From Polaribacter sp. MED152 (lineage in GTDB: Bacteria; Bacteroidota; Bacteroidia; Flavobacteriales; Flavobacteriaceae), in contig NC_020830.1 of the NCBI RefSeq assembly GCF_000152945.2, forward strand, positions 806,001-870,000: a stretch of 64,000 nt of DNA. Direction: 5' to 3'. This document shows positions 25,000 to 33,876 of this stretch, piece after piece. The position numbers and the translations under genes were made by a program. How positions within the stretch are numbered: position 1 is the stretch's first letter; each line of letters begins with the position of its first letter. A model generated the notes under the pieces. The model searched no databases and was not told where the DNA came from. It saw only the letters and a list, made by a program, of their open reading frames with translations.

Positions 25000-25009
25000 G
25001 ATTATTTAT

Positions 25010-25255
25010 TTATTTTTTGATTTTATTTGAATTAGAACTTTTAATGAAAAGAATCATTAAAATAATTATTTCGGAAATGAGCAATTCTTGAATAAACGGA
25101 CTTTCTAAATTAATCGCCAATAATGTAAAGCCTGAAAAAACAATAGCTGCCAAAACCATAATAATTGTACTTAATTGACTTTTAGTTATTTGCAATACAA
25201 CATCGTTATTAGAATTCTTTTTTTTCTGGGTCACATTTAAAGTTGCTAAATCCAT
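25010..25255 (-). CDS. small two-helix membrane protein of the sbtA operon
   Basis: An 81-residue protein with a polar N-terminus (about 1-28), two close hydrophobic helices (about 30-49 and 55-70) and a basic end SSNSNKIKK. There is no named family that I can recognise. As first gene of the sbtA operon it is expected to be made in at least the same amount as SbtA. A near-consensus -7 box (minus strand CACCTTTG, 25273-25280) precedes it. Confidence 0.6.
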   Translation of the reverse strand: MDLATLNVTQKKKNSNNDVVLQITKSQLSTIIMVLAAIVFSGFTLLAINLESPFIQELLISEIIILMILFIKSSNSNKIKK

Positions 25256-25272
25256 CGTTTTATTTTTTTACA

Positions 25273-25280
25273 AAGGTGCA
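25273..25280 (-). promoter_or_regulatory. near-consensus -7 box of the sbtA operon
   Basis: The minus strand reads CACCTTTG, one base from TAnnTTTG, 18 nt before the ATG at 25255. A non-ideal box fits a promoter that needs an activator. Confidence 0.35.
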
Positions 25281-25303
25281 ACACATTTTTAATATATTTT
25301 TAT

Positions 25304-25333
25304 ATATATTTATTATGTTATATATAAATATAT
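25304..25333. promoter_or_regulatory. possible LysR operator palindrome
   Basis: Perfect arms ATATATTTAT and ATAAATATAT separated by 10 nt, directly before the lysR ATG and within the divergent intergenic region. The position suits a LysR autoregulatory site, but the sequence is pure A/T, so chance is a real alternative. Confidence 0.35.
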
Positions 25334-25336
25334 TTT

Positions 25337-26260
25337 ATGAACTATACTTTACATCAACTTGAAATTTTTAAAAAGGTGGCAGAATTAAAAAGTGTTACCA
25401 AAGCTTCTGAGCAACTATTTATGTCTCAACCAGCAGTTTCTATTCAATTAAAAAACTTTCAAGATCAATTTAAACTACCACTTTTTGAGATTGTAGGTAG
25501 AAAATTATATATCACAGAATTTGGAAACGAAATAGCTGAAGCAGCTACTAAAATTTTAGATGAAGTATTGGCCATAAACTATAAGTCTAATTTATTTGAG
25601 GGTAAATTAGCTGGTAAGTTAAAATTATCTATTGTTTCTACAGCTAAATATGCAATGCCTTACTTCTTAACCGATTTTATAAAAAAGAACGATAGCGTAG
25701 ATGTTACTATGGATGTTACCAATAAAATGTCTGTAATTAGAGCTTTAGAAAATAACGAGTGTGATTTTGCCATGGTTTCTACAATTCCAAAAAAATTAAA
25801 GATTGACACCATTGAACTCATGAGTAATCAAATGTTTTTTGTGGCTGGCAAAGACTATAAAAACAATACTAAAGAGGTTAACTTAAAAGACTTAAATAAA
25901 TCTATTTTTTTATTCAGAGAAAAAGGTTCTGCAACTCGTTTAGCCATGGAACGTTTTTTAATAAAACATAAAATCGAAATTCAAAAAAAGATGGAACTTA
26001 CTTCTAATGAAGCTGTAAAACAAGCTGTAATTGCTGGTCTAGGAATTTCAATTATGCCAATTATTGGTATACAACAAGCCTTAAAAAACGGTGAATTACA
26101 AATTTTAAATATTAAAGGTTTACCCATAGAAACTACTTGGAATTTAATTTGGTTAAAAACCAAAAACTTATCTAATGTAGCTAAAGCTTTTAGAGATTAT
26201 ATTTCTGAAAATAAAAACGATATTATAAAAGAACAATTTCCAATACCGCAAATCAGCTAA
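25337..26260 (+). CDS. LysR-type regulator, CbbR/CmpR-like
   Basis: A 307-residue LysR protein. The winged helix-turn-helix is at about 1-62 (HQLEIFKKVAELKSVTKASE, then MSQPAVSIQLKNFQ), followed by a linker helix and a periplasmic-binding-like effector domain (about 92-295). The effector half, with TAKYAMPYFLTDFIKK and a run like VTNKMSVIRALENNECDFAM, resembles CbbR/CmpR/RbcR regulators of carbon fixation and bicarbonate uptake. It is divergent from the sbtA operon over an 81-bp A/T-rich gap and so probably controls it. The effector is unknown. Confidence 0.85.
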   Translation: MNYTLHQLEIFKKVAELKSVTKASEQLFMSQPAVSIQLKNFQDQFKLPLFEIVGRKLYITEFGNEIAEAATKILDEVLAINYKSNLFEGKLAGKLKLSIVSTAKYAMPYFLTDFIKKNDSVDVTMDVTNKMSVIRALENNECDFAMVSTIPKKLKIDTIELMSNQMFFVAGKDYKNNTKEVNLKDLNKSIFLFREKGSATRLAMERFLIKHKIEIQKKMELTSNEAVKQAVIAGLGISIMPIIGIQQALKNGELQILNIKGLPIETTWNLIWLKTKNLSNVAKAFRDYISENKNDIIKEQFPIPQIS

Positions 26261-26266
26261 TAAGGT

Positions 26267-27502
26267 TTAAGCAAACTTAATAGACTTTGAAGGATCTATT
26301 TTAGTGATAATAACTGAAGGAATTATCAACATTAAAAAACACAAAATGAGCGTACCTAAATTCAATAACAGAACTGCCCAAAAAGAAATATAGACTGGCA
26401 TTGTTGTTACATAATATGTATCTGGATTTAAAGTAATAATCTTAAAATAGTGCTGAATGAATATGATAGATAAACCAATGATATTTCCCCATAAAAGCCC
26501 TTTTAAAATTAGGTAAGACGCATTGTAAAGAAACACTTTTCGGATGCTTGTATTACTACTACCTAAGGCTTTTAAAATCCCTACCATTTGCACACGCTCC
26601 AATATTAAAACCAACAAAGCAGTAATCATGTTAATACCTGCTATAAAAATCATAATAGCAATAATAAACCACACATTATTATCAAATAATTTAATCCAAC
26701 CAAATACATTTGGGTAAGCCTCAATAATTGATTTGCTATTTAAAGTTACAGCAATTTCATTATTAATCTCCTCTCCCTTCTCAGTTATCGTATCGAATTC
26801 ATCTAATAAAACCTCAAAACCTCCAACTTCATTTTCAGTCCATTTATTCAACTTTTGTACCTCCCTAATATCACCAATCATCATATTTTTATCAAACTGA
26901 GCAAATCCAGAATTGTAGATACCAACAATTGTATATTTTCTATTAGAAGGTATTTTACTATTGGCAGTTTTAACAAATGTGGCAGTTATTGTATCATTTA
27001 ACTTTAACTGTAAACGGTTTATAATAGTTTGTGATAAAAGAACCCCTTTAGTTCGAGGTTGATTAAAATCTGGCAAGTTGCCTTCTACTAAATACTCTTT
27101 AAAAAAGGTCCAATCATAATCTGTAGAAACACCTTTAAAAACAATACCCTCAAAGTCTGAATCTGTTCTTAAAATCCCTACTTTATTCGCAAATACTTGC
27201 ACATTTTTAATACCTGAAATATCTTTAAATTCAGGATAGAAATCCTGGTTAACAGAAACTGGAGTTGTAGAAACATCAGAGTTATTATTATCGTAATTTA
27301 CAATTTGAATATGACCTTTAAATCCGGCCATTTTATCTCTAATTTTGTATTGCAAACCAGCACCTGTAGCAACAGCAATAAGCATAATTATAATACCCAA
27401 AGCAATTGCAGTTATCGCAATTTTTATTATTGGAGATGATATGCTATTTTTATACTTTTTGCCAGCAATAATGCGTTTTGCAATAAATAACTCGTAATTC
27501 AA
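26267..27502 (-). CDS. FtsX-like ABC transporter permease (LolC/E type)
   Basis: A 411-residue permease with one N-terminal helix (about 22-48), a large periplasmic domain (about 55-265) and three C-terminal helices that form the FtsX domain (LVLILERVQMVGILKALGSS near 300). This is the MacB/LolCE topology; lipoprotein release from the inner membrane is the likely role. No ATPase gene is adjacent. The start codon is TTG and faces the NamZ ATG with only four nucleotides between them. It converges with the lysR gene six nt away. Confidence 0.82.
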   Translation of the reverse strand: MNYELFIAKRIIAGKKYKNSISSPIIKIAITAIALGIIIMLIAVATGAGLQYKIRDKMAGFKGHIQIVNYDNNNSDVSTTPVSVNQDFYPEFKDISGIKNVQVFANKVGILRTDSDFEGIVFKGVSTDYDWTFFKEYLVEGNLPDFNQPRTKGVLLSQTIINRLQLKLNDTITATFVKTANSKIPSNRKYTIVGIYNSGFAQFDKNMMIGDIREVQKLNKWTENEVGGFEVLLDEFDTITEKGEEINNEIAVTLNSKSIIEAYPNVFGWIKLFDNNVWFIIAIMIFIAGINMITALLVLILERVQMVGILKALGSSNTSIRKVFLYNASYLILKGLLWGNIIGLSIIFIQHYFKIITLNPDTYYVTTMPVYISFWAVLLLNLGTLILCFLMLIIPSVIITKIDPSKSIKFA

Positions 27503-27506
27503 ATTA

Positions 27507-28775
27507 ATGATTCTTTTAAAACTTCGTAAAAGTACCTATTTATTTTTGTTTTTGCTGATGAATTTTCAGCTGATTTCTTGTGCTCAAAAAGTACAAAACA
27601 AGAAAATTGAGCAAAAAAACACAGCCAAAGAAATAGTAGAAATAATTCCTGCAGCAAGCAGATTTAATCTTTATACGGATTTATTAAAAGATAAAAATGT
27701 TGCAATTGTAGCCAATCAAACCTCTGTTGTTCAAATACTACAAAGAGCAGAAGTGGCTCCAAATATTATGGGTTCTAAAAAAATTACTCAACATTTGGTT
27801 GATTATTTAAACAGTAAAAAAAACATCAATGTTCAAAAAGTATTTGCACCTGAACATGGCTTTAGAGGTAAAGCAGATGCAGCAGAATTTGTTAAGGATG
27901 GTAAAGATGCTAAAACAGATTTACCTATAATTTCTTTGTATGGTAAAAACAAAAAACCAACAGCAACACAATTAAAAAATATAGATGTCGTAGTTTTTGA
28001 CATTCAAGATGTTGGTGTTCGATTTTATACATATATATCAACCTTACATTATGTTATGGAGGCTTGTGCAGAAGCAGCAATCCCAGTTATAATTCTAGAC
28101 AGGCCAAATCCAAATGCACATTATATAGATGGCCCAACCTTAGAAATGGAGCACACCAGCTTTGTTGGTAAACATCCTGTTCCTGTAGTTTATGGATTGA
28201 CAATTGGTGAATATGGTAAAATGATTAATGGTGAAAAATGGCTAAAAAACGGAATTCAATGTGATTTAACTGTAATTCCTATTGAAAATTACAACCATGA
28301 TTCTGAATATCATTTAGCTGTAAGACCTTCGCCAAATTTACCAAATGACAAATCTATAAACCTATACCCTAGCTTAGGTTTTTTTGAAGGCACAACTATT
28401 AATGCAGGAAGAGGAACTGAGTTTCAATTTCAAAGATATGGAGCTCCTTTTTTCCAAAAAACAGACTTTAGTTATACTCCAAAACCAAATTTTGGGGCTA
28501 AATATCCAAAACATAGAAACCAATTATGTTATGGTGTAGATTTATCTCATACAAAAAAAATATCAGCAATTAATTTAGAATGGTTGATTGACGCCTATCA
28601 AAAAACTCCTAAAACCGAAAAGTTCTTTGGCAGCACTTTTACCATTCATGCTGGTAACACTAAATTACAACAACAAATACAAGAAGGATTATCAGCTAAG
28701 GAAATTCGAAAAACGTGGAAAAAAGATTTAGAAAGCTTTCAGCAAATAAGAGTAAATTATTTAATTTACGATTAA
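27507..28775 (+). CDS. exo-beta-N-acetylmuramidase NamZ family (DUF1343) lipoprotein
   Basis: A 422-residue exported protein with a lipoprotein-type signal (LISC, Cys 25) and one DUF1343/GH171 domain. Typical segments are DKNVAIVANQTSVV near residue 62, FAPEHGFRG near 112, VVFDIQDVGVRFYTYISTL near 162, LDRPNPN near 195 and RPSPNLPNDKSINLYPSLGF near 272. NamZ removes terminal MurNAc from peptidoglycan fragments, so a role in cell-wall recycling is expected. The start lies four nt from the divergent permease start, and both promoters must sit inside the opposite gene. Confidence 0.88.
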   Translation: MILLKLRKSTYLFLFLLMNFQLISCAQKVQNKKIEQKNTAKEIVEIIPAASRFNLYTDLLKDKNVAIVANQTSVVQILQRAEVAPNIMGSKKITQHLVDYLNSKKNINVQKVFAPEHGFRGKADAAEFVKDGKDAKTDLPIISLYGKNKKPTATQLKNIDVVVFDIQDVGVRFYTYISTLHYVMEACAEAAIPVIILDRPNPNAHYIDGPTLEMEHTSFVGKHPVPVVYGLTIGEYGKMINGEKWLKNGIQCDLTVIPIENYNHDSEYHLAVRPSPNLPNDKSINLYPSLGFFEGTTINAGRGTEFQFQRYGAPFFQKTDFSYTPKPNFGAKYPKHRNQLCYGVDLSHTKKISAINLEWLIDAYQKTPKTEKFFGSTFTIHAGNTKLQQQIQEGLSAKEIRKTWKKDLESFQQIRVNYLIYD

Positions 28776-28776
28776 A

Positions 28777-29301
28777 TTATTTCCTACGTTTTTTCTCTTT
28801 ATACTCATAAGGCATTACGTTTTTTAAATTCTCAACAATATTATATGTAGCTGGACATACAAATGTATTGGCAATAGTTAAATCAGTAATTTGAATAAAT
28901 TTTCTTCTATCTGTGTGAGGATACTCTGCACAGGCTTTTGGGCGAACATCGTAGATAAAACAGCTATTATCACTTTCATCTAAAAAAGTACAAGGAGAAG
29001 ATTTTAAGACCATAAAATCATCTGTATCCCTCTCTAAATATTGCTCAATAAAATCTGTAACCTTCATTTTTAAGTGTTTAGAAATACGTTCTATATCCTT
29101 AACCGTAAAAATTGGGCTAGTAGTTTTACAACAATTACCACATTCTAAACAATCTGTTTTTGCAAATTCCTTATCATGCAAATCTTGCATAACGTAATCT
29201 AAATTTTTAGGTGTACGTTTTTTTAAATTTGCAAAATATTTCTTGTTTTCTTTAAGTGCTTCTTGAGCCAATTTTGGCAATTGTTCTAATCGTTTTTGCA
29301 T
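28777..29301 (-). CDS. YkgJ-family cysteine cluster protein
   Basis: A 174-residue protein with a CxxCxxCC cluster (CLECGNCCKT, near residue 55) and two later cysteines in CTFLDESDNSCFIYDVRPKAC (split around Cys 104, 112 and 122), the YkgJ/Fe-S or zinc cluster pattern. The function of this family is unknown. It is convergent with NamZ (one base between stops) and divergent from argS. Confidence 0.86.
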   Translation of the reverse strand: MQKRLEQLPKLAQEALKENKKYFANLKKRTPKNLDYVMQDLHDKEFAKTDCLECGNCCKTTSPIFTVKDIERISKHLKMKVTDFIEQYLERDTDDFMVLKSSPCTFLDESDNSCFIYDVRPKACAEYPHTDRRKFIQITDLTIANTFVCPATYNIVENLKNVMPYEYKEKKRRK

Positions 29302-29377
29302 TTGCGAAAATTACGATATTTCCCTTTAAAAATATGCTTATTTTGTGTATTTTCGCGACTTAATTTTTTAGGGGTTT

Positions 29378-31153
29378 ATGAATATTCAGCATATAATAGA
29401 AAGCAATGTTAAAAAAGGTTTTTCAACCTTGTATAATACAGAAATTCCTTCTGTAGAGTTTCAAACAACTCGCAAAGAATTTGAAGGTGATATTACTGTT
29501 GTTGTTTTCCCAATGTTACGATTTAAGAAAGGAAATCCTGTTCAAATTGGTGAAGATTTAGGAAAGTATTTAGTAGAACACGTTTCAGAAATTACAAATT
29601 ACAATGTTGTAAAAGGATTTTTAAACCTAGTAATTTCAGACGCTTTTTACTTAGATTTTTTCAACTCGATTTATAAGGATGAAAATTTTGGCACAGCAGC
29701 CGCTAAAGAAGATGAGAAAGCTATTATGGTTGAATACTCATCACCAAACACAAATAAACCACTTCATTTAGGTCATGTACGTAATAATTTACTTGGTTTT
29801 TCTGTTTCAGAAATTATAAAGGCCGCAGGTAAAAAGGTTTACAAAACACAAATAATTAACGATAGAGGTATCCATATTTGTAAATCTATGTTGGCTTGGC
29901 AAAAATTTGGAGAAGGTGAAACACCAACTTCTACTGGTTTAAAAGGAGATAAATTAGTTGGTAATTATTACGTAAAATTCGATCAAGAATATAAAAAAGA
30001 AATTGCAAATTTAATTGCAGAAGGTAAAACTGAAGAAGAGGCTAAAAAAGAAGCACCATTACTTTTAGAAGCACAAGAAATGCTGAGAAAATGGGAAGCT
30101 GGAGATGATGAAGTAGTTTCACTTTGGAAAGAAATGAATGGTTGGGTGTATGATGGCTTTGAAACTACATACAAAAATATGGGTGTTGATTTTGATACTT
30201 TGTACTATGAAAGTGATACTTACCTCTTAGGTAAAGATGTAGTAGCCAAAGGCTTAGAAAAAGGTGTTTTTTATAAAAAAGAAGATGGTTCTGTTTGGTG
30301 CGATTTAACTGATGAAGGTTTAGACGAAAAAATTGTTTTACGTTCAGATGGCACAGCAGTTTACATGACTCAAGATATTGGTACAGCCATACAAAGAGTA
30401 AAAGATTTTCCAGATGTTGGTGGTATGGTTTATACTGTAGGTAATGAACAAGATTACCATTTTCAAGTGCTATTTTTAATCCTGAAAAAATTAGGATTTG
30501 ATTGGGCGAAACAATTGCATCATTTAAGTTATGGAATGGTAGATTTACCTTCTGGAAAAATGAAATCTAGAGAAGGTACAGTTGTAGATGCAGATGATTT
30601 AATGGTGGAAATGACCACAACTGCTAAAGAAATTTCTGAGGAGTTAGGAAAATTAGATGGCTATTCTGATGATGAGAAAAACGAACTGTATAAAACCATT
30701 GGTTTAGGAGCATTAAAATACTTTGTTTTAAAGGTAGACCCTAAGAAAAGAATATTATTCGATCCAAAATCTTCGGTAGACTTTCAAGGAAATACAGGCC
30801 CTTTTATACAGTACACTTATGCCAGAATTCAATCAATTATTAGAAAAGCTGAATTTGATTATTCCAATTCAGTAACTATTGATTTGCATGAAAAAGAAAA
30901 AGAATTACTAAAACAATTGGCTTTATTTCCAGAAACTATACAACAAGCTGCTTCAAATTATTCACCTGCAGTCATAGCGAATTACACTTACGATTTGGTA
31001 AAAGAGTTCAATTCTTTTTATCAAAATGTATCAATTTTAGGGGAAGAAAATCAAGATAAAAAAATATTTAGAGTACAGTTATCTAAAAAAGTAGCAGATA
31101 CTATAAAAATAGCGTTCTCTCTATTGGGTATTCAAGTACCTGAAAGAATGTAA
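29378..31153 (+). CDS. argS: arginine--tRNA ligase
   Basis: Class I synthetase charging tRNA-Arg. The HIGH motif lies in SSPNTNKPLHLGHVRNN near residue 123. The KMSKS-equivalent is KMKSREGTVV near 388, with the ArgRS-type tail rather than KMSKS. The N-terminal ADD1 domain and C-terminal DALR anticodon domain (PFIQYTYARIQSI near 475 onward, ending VPERM) are present. Length 591 is normal. The TATTTTCG 18-25 nt upstream resembles the -7 box with a TTCG ending. Confidence 0.97.
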   Translation: MNIQHIIESNVKKGFSTLYNTEIPSVEFQTTRKEFEGDITVVVFPMLRFKKGNPVQIGEDLGKYLVEHVSEITNYNVVKGFLNLVISDAFYLDFFNSIYKDENFGTAAAKEDEKAIMVEYSSPNTNKPLHLGHVRNNLLGFSVSEIIKAAGKKVYKTQIINDRGIHICKSMLAWQKFGEGETPTSTGLKGDKLVGNYYVKFDQEYKKEIANLIAEGKTEEEAKKEAPLLLEAQEMLRKWEAGDDEVVSLWKEMNGWVYDGFETTYKNMGVDFDTLYYESDTYLLGKDVVAKGLEKGVFYKKEDGSVWCDLTDEGLDEKIVLRSDGTAVYMTQDIGTAIQRVKDFPDVGGMVYTVGNEQDYHFQVLFLILKKLGFDWAKQLHHLSYGMVDLPSGKMKSREGTVVDADDLMVEMTTTAKEISEELGKLDGYSDDEKNELYKTIGLGALKYFVLKVDPKKRILFDPKSSVDFQGNTGPFIQYTYARIQSIIRKAEFDYSNSVTIDLHEKEKELLKQLALFPETIQQAASNYSPAVIANYTYDLVKEFNSFYQNVSILGEENQDKKIFRVQLSKKVADTIKIAFSLLGIQVPERM

Positions 31154-31194
31154 ACAATAAAGAGTTTAAACTTTTTATATTAACAATCATTGTT

Positions 31195-31202
31195 TAAATT
31201 TG
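31195..31202 (+). promoter_or_regulatory. putative lpd -7 box TAAATTTG
   Basis: A perfect TAnnTTTG, 38 nt before the lpd ATG. Confidence 0.5.
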
Positions 31203-31239
31203 CCTTTGGCAAAATCATCAATTAGAAAATAATAAAATC

Positions 31240-32628
31240 ATGAAATACGATATTATAATTATTGGAAGTGGACCTGGAGGTTATGTTACAGGAATTAGAG
31301 CTTCTCAATTAGGTTTTAAAGTTGCAATTGTAGAGAAAGAATCTTTAGGAGGAATCTGTCTTAACTGGGGTTGTATACCAACAAAAGCATTATTAAAATC
31401 GGCGCAAGTTTATGATTATTTAAAACATGTAGATCAATATGGTCTTAAAGCAGAAGCTATAGACAAAGATTTTGATGCTGTTATAAAACGTAGTAGAGGT
31501 GTTGCAGATGGAATGAGCAAAGGTGTTCAATTCTTAATGAAGAAAAACAAAATTGATGTAATTAATGGTTTTGGTAAAATCAAAACTGGTAAAAAAGTAG
31601 ATGTAACTGCAGAAGATGGTACTGTAACAGAATATTCTGCAGACAATATTATTATTGCAACTGGAGCTCGTTCTAGAGAATTACCAAACTTACCACAAGA
31701 TGGCGAAAAAGTAATTGGTTACAGAAAGGCAATGACTTTACATAAACAACCAAAATCTATGATTGTTGTAGGTTCTGGTGCTATTGGTGTAGAATTTGCA
31801 CACTTTTATAACACAATGGGTACAGAAGTAACTATTGTAGAATATATGCCAAACTTAGTTCCTGTAGAAGATATCGATATCTCAAAACAGTTCGAACGTT
31901 CAGTGAAAAAATCTGGAATAAAAGTGATGACAAACTCATCTGTAGAATCTGTAGATACTTCAGGTGAAGGTGTTGTTGCCACTGTTAAAACTAAAAAAGG
32001 AGAACAAAAATTAGAAGCTGATATTTTATTATCTGCAGTTGGAATAAAATCTAACATCGAAAATATTGGTTTAGAAGATGTTGGTATTATTGTAGATAGA
32101 GATAAAATTTTAGTAAACGATTACTACCAAACTAACATTCCTGGTTATTATGCTATTGGAGATGTTGTGCCTGGTCAAGCTTTAGCACACGTTGCTTCTG
32201 CAGAAGGTATTACTTGTGTAGAAAAATTAGCTGGTTTACATACAGAACCAATAGATTATGGGAATGTTCCTGGTTGTACTTATGCAACTCCAGAAATAGC
32301 ATCAGTAGGATTAACAGAAGCAAAAGCAAAAGAAGCAGGTTACGAATTAAAAGTTGGTAAATTCCCATTCTCTGCTTCAGGTAAAGCAAAAGCAGCAGGT
32401 ACACCTGATGGTTTCGTAAAAGTTATATTTGATGCTAAATATGGTGAGTGGTTAGGTTGCCACATGATAGGTGCTGGAGTTACTGATATGATTGCAGAAG
32501 CAGTACTTGGTCGTAAGCTAGAAACAACTGGTCATGAAGTGTTAAAAACCATACATCCTCACCCTACAATGAGTGAAGCTGTAATGGAAGCTGTGGCTGA
32601 TGCTTATGATGAGGTAATTCACCTATAA
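31240..32628 (+). CDS. lpd: dihydrolipoyl dehydrogenase
   Basis: E3 flavoprotein of 2-oxoacid dehydrogenase and glycine-cleavage complexes, re-oxidising dihydrolipoamide with NAD+. The FAD motif is IIIGSGPGGYVTGIRASQLG (residues about 5-24), the redox disulfide GGICLNWGCIPTK (Cys 41 and Cys 46), and the NAD site VVGSGAIGVEFA near 176. The catalytic HPHPTMSEA lies near 440. The length of 462 is typical. The 3' end is followed by a small ATATGAC/GTCATAT inverted repeat (32629-32659). Confidence 0.96.
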   Translation: MKYDIIIIGSGPGGYVTGIRASQLGFKVAIVEKESLGGICLNWGCIPTKALLKSAQVYDYLKHVDQYGLKAEAIDKDFDAVIKRSRGVADGMSKGVQFLMKKNKIDVINGFGKIKTGKKVDVTAEDGTVTEYSADNIIIATGARSRELPNLPQDGEKVIGYRKAMTLHKQPKSMIVVGSGAIGVEFAHFYNTMGTEVTIVEYMPNLVPVEDIDISKQFERSVKKSGIKVMTNSSVESVDTSGEGVVATVKTKKGEQKLEADILLSAVGIKSNIENIGLEDVGIIVDRDKILVNDYYQTNIPGYYAIGDVVPGQALAHVASAEGITCVEKLAGLHTEPIDYGNVPGCTYATPEIASVGLTEAKAKEAGYELKVGKFPFSASGKAKAAGTPDGFVKVIFDAKYGEWLGCHMIGAGVTDMIAEAVLGRKLETTGHEVLKTIHPHPTMSEAVMEAVADAYDEVIHL

Positions 32629-32676
32629 AATATGACAGTTCAAAGAAAAACGTCATATCAGAAGTAGCTTTTATAG

Positions 32677-32684
32677 TATTTTTG
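32677..32684 (+). promoter_or_regulatory. putative -7 box of the exopolysaccharide operon
   Basis: TATTTTTG fits TAnnTTTG. With the usual spacing the mRNA would start at about 32691, exactly at the TAAATCCCCCA motif. That leaves a 46-nt leader before the ATG at 32737. Confidence 0.5.
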
Positions 32685-32690
32685 GAGAAG

Positions 32691-32701
32691 TAAATCCCCC
32701 A
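32691..32701 (+). promoter_or_regulatory. TAAATCCCCCA leader motif
   Basis: An 11-nt sequence identical to the core in all three repeats at 21289, 21500 and 21800. As mRNA it is perfectly complementary to the G5 loop of the candidate minus-strand small RNAs. A shared protein-binding site is the main alternative reading. Confidence 0.5.
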
Positions 32702-32736
32702 CTAAAACGATTAAATTAAATTTAGAAAATCAATAA

Positions 32737-33876
32737 ATGGGTTTCGTTGAGTGGTTTCTTTCTTTTGTCTATAAGATAAAGACCTTCCCCTTAATAATAC
32801 AAATAACAATTGTATTAACAATTGTATTAACAATTGTATTCATTGTTGCAACCATTGCATTGATGATTACTATTGGTACAATTAGAAGAAGACATAACAG
32901 ATTACAGAAAACACTAAAAAATAGTGTTCCTGAAATTGTTAAATTGTTTTCAGAAATTTTGTTTACAGAAAAAGAATTTTCAGAACAAGAGATATTCTCA
33001 GATTTTGAAGAAGTTGTAGATGAGGTTAATAGGGAGTCTTTAGATATTGCTGTAGATGTTTTGGTCGAATTTAAAAACGACCATAGAGAATCAGAAAAAT
33101 ATCCTTTAATTATTAGTGCATTAGGCATTGTAGAACATTTGGAGCGTAAATTCGACTCACGTTCTAACAAAGAGAAAATTGACGCCTTTCAAGAAGCTTT
33201 TGTATTAGATTTAAATAAATTTGATTCAAAAGTATTACGTTATGCTTACAGTAAAAATAAAGTAATACGTAAAGAAGCAAGAAACTCTTACCTAGCACTT
33301 AGTTCTAATGATCCTTACCGATTTTTTGACGAATTTGATCGTGATTTAAGTAAGTGGGATGAAATAGAATTAATGCAATACCTTAAACTACAAAAAGAAA
33401 GAGGTAACTTAGAAGGGTTAGGTAAATGGATTAACTATTCTAAAAACGATTCTTTAGTAGTTTTTCTTATTAAAATGGTTGGTTATTTCAATCAAAAAGG
33501 TATTGACGAAATTTTGTTAGAAAAGCTAGAAGATGAAAATGCCTTGGTAAGAGCCCAGGCTATTTTAACATTAGGAGAATTGCATATTTCTGAAACAGAA
33601 CAAGATTTAATTGACAGATATTATACTGAGCCAGAAATTTGTCAAGTGGCTATTGTAAAAACCATTAGAAAATTTAATAGTGGTAAATCTTTAATGTTCT
33701 TAAATGAAATATTTAAAGAATCTAACAATACAGATACTAAGAAAATTATTGCTGAGGCAATCTTAAATTATAGTTATGAAGGTAAAATTGCCTTTCAAAA
33801 TTTAAAAAGTACACTAAAGGGTTTCGAACTTACCATTTTGAAACATGTAGAAACTCCGTTAATTAAATATAAATAG
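32737..33876 (+). CDS. membrane-anchored HEAT-repeat protein
   Basis: A 379-residue protein with one N-terminal helix (about 19-47) and a long cytoplasmic helical part with HEAT-like repeats. The clearest repeat is DENALVRAQAILTLGELHIS near residue 267. The membrane helix is coded in part by three copies of a 12-bp unit (32805-32840). The gene starts the operon and its stop abuts the ATG of the glycosyltransferase. It may scaffold the synthase, in the position that PgaD-like subunits hold in other systems; that role is inference. Confidence 0.75.
   Translation: MGFVEWFLSFVYKIKTFPLIIQITIVLTIVLTIVFIVATIALMITIGTIRRRHNRLQKTLKNSVPEIVKLFSEILFTEKEFSEQEIFSDFEEVVDEVNRESLDIAVDVLVEFKNDHRESEKYPLIISALGIVEHLERKFDSRSNKEKIDAFQEAFVLDLNKFDSKVLRYAYSKNKVIRKEARNSYLALSSNDPYRFFDEFDRDLSKWDEIELMQYLKLQKERGNLEGLGKWINYSKNDSLVVFLIKMVGYFNQKGIDEILLEKLEDENALVRAQAILTLGELHISETEQDLIDRYYTEPEICQVAIVKTIRKFNSGKSLMFLNEIFKESNNTDTKKIIAEAILNYSYEGKIAFQNLKSTLKGFELTILKHVETPLIKYK
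32805..32840 (+). repeat. three perfect 12-bp tandem repeats
   Basis: The unit AACAATTGTATT occurs three times in a row inside the membrane-helix coding region and is read as repeated Thr-Ile-Val-Leu. Unit loss or gain keeps the frame and would change helix length by four residues (about one turn). Confidence 0.9.

Noticed and set aside
25304..25333. Firm LysR operator call
   Set aside because: The palindrome is perfect but pure A/T in an A/T-rich gap, so it is listed only as possible.
32629..32659. ATATGAC/GTCATAT inverted repeat after lpd as a terminator
   Set aside because: The stem is only seven pairs with a 15-nt loop and no T-run follows.
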